64,000 nt of DNA. It comes from Tanypteryx hageni. Its lineage: Eukaryota > Arthropoda > Insecta > Odonata > Petaluridae. Location: contig CM054116.1 in assembly GCA_028673005.1 (NCBI GenBank), positions 129,371,547-129,435,546 on the forward strand, given 5' to 3'. The notes below the pieces were generated by a model. The model saw only the letters and a program-made list of their open reading frames with translations, had not been told where the DNA came from and searched no databases. The position numbers were made by a program, and so were the translations under genes. The stretch's first letter is position 1; each line of letters opens with the position of its first letter. Below are positions 25,063 to 35,355 of this stretch, in pieces.

Positions 25063-25640
25063 AAAAACGAAAATTTTCTGCTAGGAGAATATTATTCCGT
25101 ACTAACTCGTTGAATTCTCCTGATTTTACCTCGATACTTTCCATTATGGAAGTAACGCGGAGCCTCCATTTCGTTCATTCGGTCTTTGCCTCTGGAAAAT
25201 TCATTTTTGCCAACCAACCGCGTCCGACCTTAACATCTACCTCCTTCCCAATTCTCCATCCGCCTCTTCCCAATCTTCAGCCACTCTTCCGCCCAATTCG
25301 ATAAACATCCTAACGGGAGGACTCTGTTTACGGTAGGATTAATGAAGTGGAATCCACTCCATAGGAGGAACAAGGATGGGTCCCGAGACGGTTGGGAGAG
25401 GGGAGGCAGGGGTGGGTGGAGCGTGCCCCGCGTGGGGGCGGGGAGGGGGGCGGGCCGTGCGATGGAGAGCTTTAATGGGGTGAGGCGAAGAAGAGGCAGC
25501 CAGAAGAAGAGCAATCCCGAAAGAACGCTTTTCTCTTTCGTCTCGCCTCTCTCTCCCCTCCCCCCTCTCACCCCTCTCCCATCTCTCCCCCCTCTCTCTC
25601 TCTCCCCTCCTCGCTTGCTACGTGCACTGAATCGATTTTC
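25063..25640. other. Unannotated, with GA then CT tracts
   Basis: About 25370-25510 is purine-rich on the plus strand and 25540-25615 is pyrimidine-rich, giving opposing low-complexity frames (25230-25571 minus, 25342-25665 plus). Neither is called. Confidence 0.45.
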
Positions 25641-26062
25641 GCATCGTTCCCTCCCTTCACGGTAAACAAGTTTGGAAACGGGAAGCCCCGTGCGTTACCC
25701 ACCTCCATTATTTCCTTATATCCTCATCACGCTCCCTGAGACGCCCTCAGAGGCGCTCATTCATCCAACGAATTATATATCCCTCTTATCTCTCGCGTGG
25801 TATTTTCGCCTCCTATTCTGCTTACACTTCTCTCGGAATATTTGCCTTCGTCTGTCGATTTTTTCTATTTCAAATTATACTTGGCTCATCGGTTCTTATT
25901 TTTTCAACTTTGAAAATTCATCGCATACGCAAGGATATCTTAAAATAATAGTAATAAATTTTCAACCTTTATCTTTTATATGTTTCTGATTTACATAACA
26001 GCAGATTACATTCCTTACTTTTTAGTATCTTTAAAATTTAAAATAAAAAATGCCAAATACTT
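25641..26062. other. Unannotated DNA
   Basis: A 105-codon plus frame (25672-25989) has no family resemblance. The rest is AT-rich. Confidence 0.35.
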
Positions 26063-26114
26063 CGGCACTTAAGACACACACACACGCATGCGCGCGTGTG
26101 TTTCTTAAGTGCCG
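26063..26114. other. Fold-back hairpin around a (CA)/(GCGTG) core
   Basis: CGGCACTTAAGA at 26063-26074 is exactly complementary to TCTTAAGTGCCG at 26103-26114. The interior alternates purine and pyrimidine (ACACACACAC, GCATGCGCGCGTGTG) and is itself mostly self-complementary, so the 52-bp block can form one long hairpin and has Z-DNA-prone content. It may be a small fold-back element. Confidence 0.75.
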
Positions 26115-26269
26115 AGCATTTATTATTCGTCAGTTCAAAAACAGCAATCTTGGCCATTTATTATGAACTGGTTAGCGGCAAAAATTACTGCAAATATGCC
26201 GTTTCTAAAAGCAGGAGTCGAACTAAATCCTTCGAAGACCAACAAGAAGTTTCTATTCATCCTTTAGCT

Positions 26270-26470
26270 CCGATTATTCCGTTCTCTCTTCGCCTCATTC
26301 CTCACTCCACCCTCCTTCACCCTCCCTCCCTTTCTCGCGCCTCTCCCCTAATCAAAGGCGGCGCCTTTCTCTATTTCCCTCACACTCTGTTCTCCTCCCC
26401 CTCCCCTTTATTTTGTCCCCTTTCACCTCTTTCCACTTCCCCTCAAACCCTTCCCTTACAATCCCTGCCC
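26270..26470. repeat. Pyrimidine-rich (CT) tract
   Basis: C- and T-rich runs dominate the plus strand. The 130-codon frame spanning it is low complexity in its second half. Confidence 0.55.
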
Positions 26471-27600
26471 CTACATCACGTGCATTAGCATTTTCCTCAT
26501 TACACTCTATGTAAAGGTGCATCTGTATATCGCTCGTTACAACGGCTAAATACGTATCATCGTAAGGGATGAGTGATAACGAATTAAATTCCTTTTTATG
26601 ATAAAGATGATTCCTGCACTATTGGATTCAATAAATCGCTGTATAACAGAAAAGCGCATTTCATTTATAGTAGTCCTTTTTGTAATCGACGATCGGTGGA
26701 TTACCACTGAGCATAGTAACCTTATAGCTAGAATGCATATTTGGTTTATTTACCGTTTATCGCTGTATGATTCATCTCGTTTATTGCGAAAATTAATGAC
26801 GGTAGTTTAATACGAGAATTGATTTTTTGACATATTTCTATCATTTAACCGGTTGGATTGATTTTGAACTGACGAAGAAATTTGAGTATCGTCATTTGTC
26901 ATTGCCGCTCCAATTTTTTTCTTCTCCGTTTATCTTTTAAATGTGGTTAGGTATCAGAAACAGTCCCTGATTTGTGATTGAGTGCTTTGGTCTGGAATAG
27001 AATCTGAATACGTTCGATGAATTTTGATTCCCGACCGAATGAAACATTTTTTTCTTCCGCGATACTACAAGCAACCCTTTTCTATCTTGTGCTGTGGTTA
27101 TTCCTTTTTGTTCATCGTTAAATTATGATGTAGGCGATGAGTCATTTTCACACTACTGCTTAGCTTATAATCCGTAGAATTCCAAGCGTGGTGCTTGCGT
27201 TAATTATGAAATATAAAATAAATATTTATCATTCTTCTTGGGTAAGCTGCGTTTGCGGAGGAATATTAGCAAGTTATTGTTTGTAATTTTTATCCGTTTC
27301 CCTGTTTGTCGAAACTTATAAATCACTTCATGCTTTTGGGTCTTGCTTACGGATGAGCTTGAGTAATAATTCAACGTTATTGGTAAAGGTAACGAGCTTA
27401 GAAATTCATGCGCGTTCACTTTCGCCAAGGTGCGCGCGCACCTGTGGTTCTAGTTAGGCGTGTGTATGCATATGCAGCACATACGTCCCCGTAACGACTC
27501 TCGATTGTTCGTACAGACTGAGATTCCTCGTTCGCCCCTCACGTATGTTTTTTTTTAGCGTGAGGAACACGTCAAGCGTAACAAACAAAGCGTGAACAGG
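26471..27600. other. AT-rich unannotated DNA
   Basis: No element or exon was recognised. Short open frames (26598-26810 plus, 27204-27428 minus) match nothing known. Confidence 0.4.
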
Positions 27601-27715
27601 AAAGGAGGATAATGAATGGATAGGGGAGAGGTTTTGAGGAAAGAGAGAGGAAGGGAGGAGAGAGGAAGGGAGGAGAGAGGTAGGGAGGAGAGAGGAAGGG
27701 CGAAGGAGAAATTGG
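27601..27715. repeat. 15-bp purine-rich tandem repeat
   Basis: GAGGAAGGGAGGAGA repeats about four times between roughly 27645 and 27705, with one GAGGTAGGGAGGAGA variant, inside a wider GA-rich tract. Confidence 0.8.
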
Positions 27716-28687
27716 CTGAAGGTCAGATGGAAGCAACGATAAATAACACTCCATTTTACAGAATTTATATATTTGAAGATTTGGATGAGTGAAAGTGAAT
27801 TAAAATGGCAGAAACTGAATTGCAGTGGAGAATGTAAGAAAATGTGCCTCCAAAAGTGGTAATGTTGATATTTATTCATCGATTTCATGGAGGTGGCTGA
27901 AAATTGAAGCTCCATAATGACATTAAAATTTGTTATTATCGTATTTTATCGAAACTAATACCAATTGTGTTCTTACTTTAAGAATATTTGGATATTTATA
28001 CAAAACTCAAAATTCTATTCCAAAATTGCGTACTACCTTTTCTTTGCAAAGAAAATTCCATCGTTGTCATCAAAATTGATATTGAAACAATGTATCATAC
28101 ATGTTAATGTGCCATGATGAATTCGCAGTCATTTGCAGGAGGAAATGAAAAACAAACATTCGGTGAGCAAGATATTGTGCAAGACTCATTGGAAGTAGTC
28201 GTAAAGTTGGTTAAGTGATACACTCGTCCCTCCTATACCGCGATGGTCACGTTTCTGGAAAACATTGTGTAATTTAAAACCGCGTTATAGAATATCTTAA
28301 ATGTATGAGGGAATAGAGACCCGTCGGACTAATTTTCGATATTAAGACCCCCGAATAATATAATAAAACACGGAGTAATATAATACTAAATACATATATT
28401 ACAGTTAATACAAATCTTCTTTAATACTTCTGAGACATGCGCATCAATAGTATTGTACTTCGCTTTTTTATAGTGCATATATTGTAATTTTTTGCTTCGT
28501 TGCTCTTTTATCTCTGCTGTACAGTTTATACCGGTAGGAAGTGCGACTATTTTGAACCTTTTTAAAGAATACAGCTCGAGCTCGTTGACATTTGCATTAT
28601 TTAATGGAAGGAATTGATCAAAAGGTCACTATGTATACAGGCTTAAGCTGTAAGATTGGGAATTATTTGGAAACCACAGAAAAATTC
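27716..28687. other. Unannotated, with a weak pogo-like terminus
   Basis: ACTCGTCCCTCCTATACCGCG at about 28223 resembles pogo/Tigger ends, and its inverted counterpart ends at about 37964. No transposase or paired terminus lies beside it. The rest is AT-rich without recognised features. Confidence 0.3.
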
Positions 28688-28761
28688 TGCCATGACCGAG
28701 AATCTTACCCGAGTCTTCTACTTGCGAGGTGGAAATTCTACCACTAAACTATCGTAGCAGA
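28688..28761 (-). repeat. tRNA-like SINE head
   Basis: On the minus strand GATAGTTTAGTGGTAGAATT matches a tRNA A-box region and GGGTAAGATTCTCGG occupies the B-box position. The sequence after it (TCATGGCAGAATTTTT) parallels the tail of the head at 30950-31050. The B box is damaged (TAAG for TTCG), so this is a SINE or tRNA pseudogene. Confidence 0.55.
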
Positions 28762-29061
28762 CTATTTATTCCATTTAAGTACGCGAACGTTTTCTTGTTT
28801 TATTTCTTCGACAAATGTAAAATTCTCTTAGCCAATCCCCAAAACAAGTTCACATATGAAGCACTTTCCAAACAATGTCTTCTCATATGATTCCAGAATT
28901 GTCGAAAAACGATTTTAAGGCAAAGATGGCGATGTTTTAGAACCCCAAGTGATCTGTCACGTAGTACATACGGAGTGCGCATATAGACAAAAAATTCGAT
29001 AAAATTAAAAATAACATCATAAATAAATAAATTTTTATGAAACAAAAAATATTTTTTTCTT
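28762..29061. other. Short AT-rich stretch
   Basis: An 81-codon minus frame (28800-29045) covers most of it. I do not recognise the product and see no splice or promoter context. Confidence 0.3.
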
Positions 29062-29215
29062 ACACCATTATAAATAGCTGCTTCTTACATATATAGGATA
29101 TATACCGTATATACTCGTGTATAGTTCGACTCCGTATATAGTTCGACCTCCGATTTCTCGGCGAAATTTTTTTTCATATATCTCGTGTATAATTCGACCC
29201 TAGCTTTCTACATAC
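29062..29215. repeat. pogo-like terminal region and a conserved 40-bp block
   Basis: ACACCATTATAAATAGCTGC through CTTACATATATAGGATA (29062-29103) has a nearly identical inverted counterpart at 57085-57128. It is followed by three spaced copies of TATARTTCGAC preceded by CGTGTA or CGTATA, a pattern typical of some pogo/Tigger subterminal regions. No transposase follows. Confidence 0.45.
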
Positions 29216-29989
29216 TCTTTTACCCTAGATTTACATCAGGATTGACATTTATCGTTTCGGTATCTCGAAGCTCACCATCGAGGTATATAGAACGATATTG
29301 GTTTTCAACAGCTTTTAGTATCATAATAATACTATACTAATAATTAACTGTAAACATCGTAAACCTATTGCACGATCTTGAGAAGAAAAATATTTATTAC
29401 TTTTTAACTACGAGATGTGGCATACGAATGGTGGCAGAATTTCTAGCAAATAGACGAAAATTAAGCTTATATAACGAAAATTAATAGACGCATATTACTC
29501 GTAAAACCTTTAATAATAGTTATGAATGATAGTTGAACAAGATGGAATAAACTCATTTTAATTCTTCAACTTTGTGACTTTATACATTGATATCATCATT
29601 TGGAATTAACAATATTGGAGTGACATAATAGAGTTATTATATAGGTATGGCTTACGGCTCTATAACAAAATAAAGAGAAATTATTTACATAAAATATAAT
29701 GCATACTTAACTTTTCTGAAAATTTATTTATGTACTAAAACCATAAAATCAGAATTTCGAGATAATACAGGACAGGCATATAAGTCTTCGTAAAAGAAAA
29801 AATTGAAAAACGGAACATAGTTCTAATGAAAATCGATAAAATTAAAGGCAAATAGGAAGTTTTGGAGCTATATCATAGAAATTAAGTCTGCGAGGTGGGT
29901 GACCAAAAAATATTGATTTCAGCCAACGACGTATACATATGATGACGTGATAATTTTAAATTATTTTTTTATCCGGATACGTATTAAAA
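29216..29989. other. AT-rich unannotated DNA
   Basis: Nothing was recognised. Confidence 0.4.
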
Positions 29990-30370
29990 GGCGCGAATGA
30001 TGACACCGTAATCACAACGCACAAAATATCCTAATTTTTACATAACTTGTAGTGTAACATATATGCTATTGTCTTAATGATGATTATAGTTCTTGCTTAA
30101 AAAGGTCGATCGGAGCCATGAAACTTGAAATTCTAAAACTTGAACGCGAGCCGATTGCCAGAAAATTAAAAATTCTGGATAGATGCCATAATTTCGCAGA
30201 AAATGAAAACTATTATCTTATTTAAATGGTTGGTTCAATTGCTGTCGCGTTGGTTTATTTACGAGTTATGATCTTGGTATATGGTAATTTTTTAAGCGCT
30301 TGCAGTATGCAAGCACAGACAACTCGTATATTAATGAAAGGAAATAACTCCTAATATGCCATAATTTAAG
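29990..30370 (+). repeat. Dispersed repeat E, copy 1
   Basis: It is collinear, in inverse orientation, with 47465-47860. Shared words are CACAAAATATCCTAATTTTT, CTTGAAATTC then CGAGCCGATTGCCAG-like, and GCTTGCAGTATGCAAGC, which is itself a short palindromic hairpin. No coding capacity. Confidence 0.65.
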
Positions 30371-30524
30371 AAAATAAGTGTCGCACAAAGCTAGAGGGAG
30401 AGAATAAAATAAAAGGAACGTTAAATAAACATAAACGAAAGAAATTTACACACACAACTGTGAATGATAACTTCTTTCCTTTATCAGGTGTTCTTTATAA
30501 AAAGAAAAAAAAACACCTTATGAT

Positions 30525-30850
30525 CAGATCGTGTCCGTCAGTCTGTCTGTCCGTCCGCATGTTTCATCTGCTAAACCACTGGGCGTATGTTCATGATATT
30601 TGGTATTTAGAACATAAGAGCAGAAAAATAAGAAAATAATATAAATAGTTCACGTAGTCTAAACGGGAGTGCCACTTGTGACAAAAATGAACTTTTCTTT
30701 AAATCTCGTGGAATATCACTTATAACAAAAAGTCTTTAAACAAAGTAGTAGAACTAGCAAAATAGCATATGTTATTCAGTACATTTTTATGGAAGGAGTA
30801 GCCGATTTCAAGAAAATCAAACGAGAAAGTTGTAATTCACTTTGAACAGG
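30525..30850 (-). repeat. Dispersed repeat A, copy 2 (inverted)
   Basis: This is the reverse complement of 17645-18015, beginning with GTCTGTCTGTCCGTCCGCAT and ending at AAGTTGTAATTCACTTTG. Intermediate words TATTTAGAACATAAG and GGGAGTGCCACTT correspond in order. Confidence 0.65.
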
Positions 30851-30949
30851 AAATTTTCCCATTTTTTAATTGTTATCAGCGAAAACAATCTTAGTAGCAA
30901 CTTAAGTAAGAAACTACTATAAATAAGAGAAATTGTTGGAATGAAATGA

Positions 30950-31050
30950 TCATAAGATCCTAAGCAGAGAGGCAGTAGCTGTAAATTTGGGAAGACCCGG
31001 GTTCGATTCTCGGTCATAGGAGAATTTTTTCTCGTTACAAAATTATTCTC
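30950..31050 (+). repeat. tRNA-like SINE head
   Basis: GACCCGGGTTCGATTCTCGG is an excellent pol III B box with tRNA T-arm pairing, followed by TCATAGGAGAATTTTTTCTC. The A-box region upstream (AGAGAGGCAGTAGCTG) is weak. The tail matches the head at 28688-28761. Confidence 0.5.
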
Positions 31051-31079
31051 TACTATAAATAAGTTAATTTCCTTTCGTG

Positions 31080-31480
31080 CGCCGACAGTTTACATAGTCA
31101 ATGAAAGAAACTGGATTATCCACGATGATGAAAATAACATAAATACGTCTATTTTCATTAGGTACACACAGCGTTTGTAAGTGAAAGGAAATGGATAATT
31201 TACGACGAAGGAATGAACGTGAACATAAAAATTATATTACTATTATTCGAGTGAGGTATGTTTTAAATAATTGTCGATTGTTTTATTAATTACAACTTAT
31301 TAGTTAAATAAATCGATGCATCACAAATATGATATTTCCTTGGCATCATTACTGGCATATCACTTTTTAGTTCTTAGACATTATACTAAGCCATTAATAT
31401 TTTATCTTTTGGACATGATTAAATTAATCGCATAGAACGCCTCTGCCTCGCATGTACGCTCGTATGCTGCGTGCATATTT
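31080..31480 (-). repeat. Dispersed repeat C, copy 2 (inverted)
   Basis: This is the reverse complement of 14800-15250. Together with repeat A (30525-30850) it mirrors the C-then-A order at 14.8-18.0 kb. Confidence 0.7.
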
Positions 31481-31825
31481 CCATTCTTGTTTTTATTTAG
31501 CCTTACTTTTATTTTTTCCTCTCCCTCAATAGGAGCGATACACGCTAGGTATCCATTAAATTACGGCATAGGAGTTGTTCCCTTTCTTTATTTTATCTTC
31601 GCCGTACTCTACACTCATTATTAGTATTTCTTACATATAGGTAACTTTAATGCTGTTTTTGTTTCTTCTACATTGTCTTTTGTAATTGGAGGACCAAATC
31701 TAAAAGCATATTTTATGCAAAATCTTTTAATGTATGTTATTTGCTAAATTTTGATTAAAATTCACTTCGATAACTTACATTATAGCGTTTCGTAAAGGCA
31801 AATACGATCAGTAACGGGATAGAAA
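31481..31825. other. AT-rich unannotated DNA
   Basis: Nothing was recognised. Confidence 0.35.
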
Positions 31826-33266
31826 AGTGTACTCCATAAATGGAATACGGAGAGAGATTTCAAAGGCGTTTTTAATGGAAAATACGTATGAAAAGGTAGC
31901 GAAAGATTTGACAAATCTCTAATTTTTATCTCCGAAACTATAACTCATAATTGTGTGCCATCGTGGACGTTATTGAGGTAAATGAAGTTCTCTTTCCGAA
32001 TACATTTCTTAATCTATACCTCACAGATCATATAGGATCAAGGGAGAGAAATATATAAATTTTTAATTGTTTGCTGATAGCAGGGGCGAACTGAGGAATA
32101 TTGGCGCCCCGGGCGAGATAGCACTGCAGCGCCCCCCTCCGTTAATGCTTGTTGAGATATTTACAAAGTATATGTTAATTTATTCATCGCTCTGTAAAAA
32201 TTATTGATAATGAAAAATTAAAAGAAATGATGTCAAGATTATAGATGTTTATCGATATAAATTGGTATGCAATACTTATTCACTTGCAAGTAATGCATAG
32301 ATAAATAATCGGGATAGCACCCCCAAACTCTGGCGCGTCGGGAGGCCGCCCGCCTCTCCCGTACCTCGGGCCGGCCCTGGCCGAGAGAACCGTCTTCGCG
32401 ATCGATGTAAACAAAATATGCGATGTTTTGCTCGGGATTTTCTCTAATTTTTATCTCCGAAGCCATAACTCGTAAATATGTGATCTCGGGGACTGTTTTG
32501 TGGCAAATGTTGTCCTCTATCCGAATATTTTTTTAATATACGATATAACTTACAGATCATTTAAGAGCTAGGAAAAGAAATTTAATGGATTTTAAAATGT
32601 TGTTTGCTGATAGAACCGTCTTAGCGATTGATGTAAACAAAATATGCGATGTTTTTCACGGGATTTCCTCGAATTCTTATTTCCGAAACTATAAGTCGGA
32701 ATTATGTCGTCTCGGTGACTATCATGTAGTAAATTTTGTTCTCTATCACAGATCATATAAGAGAATAGGAGAGAAATATATGGATTTTTAATTGTTGTTT
32801 GCCGAGAGAACCTTCTTCGCAATCGATGTAAACAAAATATGCGATGTTTTTCTCGGGATATTCTCGAATTTTTATCTCCGAAACTGTAACTCGTAATTAT
32901 GTGGTCTCGCAGGCTTTCTTGTTGTAAATGTTTTCCTCTATCCGATTAATTTTTTAAATCTATACTTTACAGATCATATAAGAGCTAGGGAGAGAAAAGT
33001 AAGGTATTTCATTGTTGCTTGACGGATGCCATTTAACGAGATACGAGTATAAGTTTATTAAAGTAATTATGTAAAGTGTAAGTTATAATTGACGGATTCA
33101 TTTGAAAATTACAATTGGGTGATAAATGTTAATAACGATCACTCATACTAAATTTAATTAAAATCCGTCCATCGGTTTAGGAGATGAAAGTTACGACGGA
33201 CGGACCAGACGTGCCCATAAGGCGTTCCGCTATTAGCGCTTTGCTGGTAAAGAACGCCTAAAAACG
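31826..33266 (+). repeat. Satellite-bearing repeat F, copy 3 (expanded)
   Basis: It starts GTACTCCATAAATGGAATAC and ends GCGTTCCGCTATTAGCGC, TTTGCTGGTAAAGAACGCC, matching copies 1 and 2. Where those have two internal monomers, this copy has four, marked by ATCTCCGAAAC-type words near 31930, 32452, 32680 and 32873. Without the nested M1 MITE (32081-32379), spacings are about 195-230 bp. It is non-coding. Confidence 0.8.
32081..32379. mobile_element. MITE family M1, copy 3 (nested in repeat F)
   Basis: It starts CAGGGGCGAACTGAGGAATA and ends TCGGGCCGGCCCTG. Flanking 8-mers are GCTGATAG and GCCGAGAG. The uninterrupted sequence in the related copy near 24595 reads GCTGAGAG, so the empty target site is visible within the window. 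This makes the boundaries and the 8-bp duplication unusually secure. Confidence 0.92.
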
Positions 33267-33714
33267 AATCTGTCGTAACGTGCCCGTCTATGACGTTTAG
33301 AGCAGAATAAGCGAAGGATTACTTTTCATGATGGCTGTCATCATAAGACCACCTCTCTATTTGATCGCCCACACCCCAGATTCTCTTTTCATCTCCCTCT
33401 CACCAATCACCCATACGCTCTCCCATTCTCCGTCGGAAGTGAACAGTTTGGCAGCTTGGCGAGTGTAATGAAGACAGATGCTTTTTACGCTCCTTTAATG
33501 GCGTAATATTGCATAATAAATTATATCCATCAATAAAACTAACCGAAAATCATTCTATACCCTAAGAGACACACATTGGAAGTCATTGCTCTACCTTCCA
33601 TCTCTGTTTCTTCCTCCACCTCTACTTTATCATTCTCTCTCTCGCTCTCTCCATTTCTTTCTCCTTTCGATTTCTACGCTGCTCTTATTCTCGTGTATTG
33701 CTGCATCTCCACAT
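33267..33714. other. Unannotated, with a CT patch
   Basis: A pyrimidine-rich run lies at about 33590-33670. No other feature was recognised. Confidence 0.4.
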
Positions 33715-33830
33715 CAGTGGTTTCCAACCTTTTTGAAAGCGCAGAATCCTTCCAATGATAAACAAGTTTTCGCGTTAACCCCACCTTGAAAAAGGTACAT
33801 ATAATATTTATACATACGGGCATCACAACC
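33715..33830. mobile_element. hAT terminal fragment
   Basis: CAGTGGTTTCCAACCTTTTT at 33715 is a hAT-type terminus close to that at 18983. No complementary right end with matching 8-bp flank was found; a different hAT-like terminus, GGCCATCCCTG, ends at 33961. The two appear to be broken or recombined element ends. Confidence 0.5.
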
Positions 33831-34335
33831 TTTAGAAGCATCCATTTGTCGGAAATAAACTATAATAAATTTACTAATACATGAGCACGGAATTTTTTTC
33901 ATCCGGCTCTCGAACTTCTGAAGATTTTCGTATGCGGCTCCAAGAGGTTTGGCCATCCCTGCTATATGCGTTCACTTCGTGCAAAGAATGCATAAAAATC
34001 AGCTGCGGCTACCTACTGTGCCGCGGCAACCAGTTTTTTAAACGCTGCTCTACAAATGTATTTACATCCTTGTATTTTTCTTCCTCGCGCAGTGTGGGAC
34101 GCATAAGATTAAGGATATACCATTAAAATGAGTCTTGTTTAATTTATAACAACATACCGTCATTTATGAACCTAGGTTTTGATAATAATATATTTCGATT
34201 TATATGAGCGTAGGAATACAAAAAATTATTTTATTTAATACGCGCATTCGGGAGTCATTAAATTAATATATTCTAATTCTTTAAAGTTTACGAAGGGGTG
34301 GAGTTCCGAAGGTATTTCGCATTATTTTATTATCT
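33831..34335. other. Unannotated, includes a lone hAT-like right end
   Basis: TATGCGGCTCCAAGAGG then GGCCATCCCTG (ending 33961) looks like the right end of a different hAT family. Overlapping frames of about 80 codons on both strands are not recognised. Confidence 0.35.
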
Positions 34336-34878
34336 ACTAGCCGGAGTACCCGGCGTTGCCCGGGACCATTTTAAGCCAACGCCAAGTGTATAAAATACTA
34401 GGAATATATGTATGTACTTTAATCATCGCTTAAGTTTTAACTATCAGCTTTTCTTCAGAAGATTAATGTTTTGCAATTGAAGGTGTAGCAAAGCGCGCTC
34501 GGACCCCTTCTCCAGTAGAACATTTTTTCTTTTTTTTCTAAACTGTAATACAAATATTGAATATCCTTAAAAAACATTGTTCTAATAAATTGTATTATGA
34601 AGTTTCTAAGTTTCTAAACATATGAGATTATTATGACATAAATAATCTTATTATTAATTTAACTCTTGTAAAATCTGTATCCAACCAAAACAAACTAGAC
34701 GCATACGAAAGCATACACATAAACAAAAACAAAAATTCCGTTATGAATAACGACCGCGGCCCGATCCCCCTTTCACCTCTGTACCTTGTAACGACTGAAC
34801 CTCTTTCCCTCCCTTTCACTTCAGCACATAAACACATAAATACCGCATACAACACTCCCACCCCTCATTACACATCAG

Positions 34879-34921
34879 CTACTGATGATGAGAGCATTGC
34901 TCTCGAAATACGTATTTAGTG
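34879..34921 (+). ncRNA. Hammerhead-like motif in P1
   Basis: The order is CTGATGA (34882-34888), one extra U, stem II GAGAGC/GCTCTC around an ATT loop, GAAA (34905-34908), a minimal stem III TACGTA, then TT. After the presumed cleavage position TAG pairs with CTA (34879-34881) as stem I. All invariant core bases are present. The unpaired nucleotide between the CTGATGA core and stem II departs from the canonical fold, so self-cleavage is uncertain. Confidence 0.5.
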
Positions 34922-34986
34922 CGTTAACTCATTTTTAGAGATCTTGTGTGCGTGTATTCTAGTGCTTGCGTGTGTGATTGTTCCGT

Positions 34987-35355
34987 CTGTTAGGTCCCTG
35001 TCGTTGCCAGAAGGCACATAAACCTACAGGACACTGTGTGCGATACTAGGTTCCTGGCGTGTTTTAATCTCCCGTAAACCTAGTATTATTTCCCCGTTCC
35101 TTTCCCCCTTTTTTCCTTTACCTCTTCGCGTGTACGTGTGCGTGTTTGTGGTTGCTTAGAAGGTCCCTGTCGCGGTCGTACTGACTCACAAACCTTCTAG
35201 CAACGGTGTGATTTTTTAGGTCCCTGGCGCAGAGTAATTCCCCGCAAACCCGGCCCCGTTTCCTTTCCACCTTAGAAATAGTGCTTGTGCGATTGAATGA
35301 GTGAATGTGTGAGTGACATCAGGTCCCTGGCGTGGAGTAACAACCCCTAAACCTG
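34987..35355 (+). repeat. Five hairpin modules with 26-27-nt loops
   Basis: Each module is a stem ending in -GGT/ACC- around a loop that begins YCCTGKCG and usually ends CCCSYAA. Stems: TAGGT/ACCTA (34991/35022, extended by CTG/CAG), ATACTAGGT/ACCTAGTAT (35043/35078), AGAAGGT/ACCTTCT extended by GTTGCT/AGCAAC (35151-35204), GGT/ACC (35219/35248, weak), and CAGGT/ACCTG (35320/35351). Loops are 26, 26, 27, 26 and 26 nt. Stem bases change together between modules. Function is unknown; RNA structures or transposase-binding sites are possible. Confidence 0.75.

Noticed and set aside
30990..31020. Possible functional tRNA gene at the strong B box
   Set aside because: No closing acceptor stem or good A box; more consistent with a SINE head.
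33715..33961. Complete hAT MITE between the two termini
   Set aside because: The ends belong to different terminal types and the flanking 8-mers (CTCCACAT and CTATATGC) do not match.
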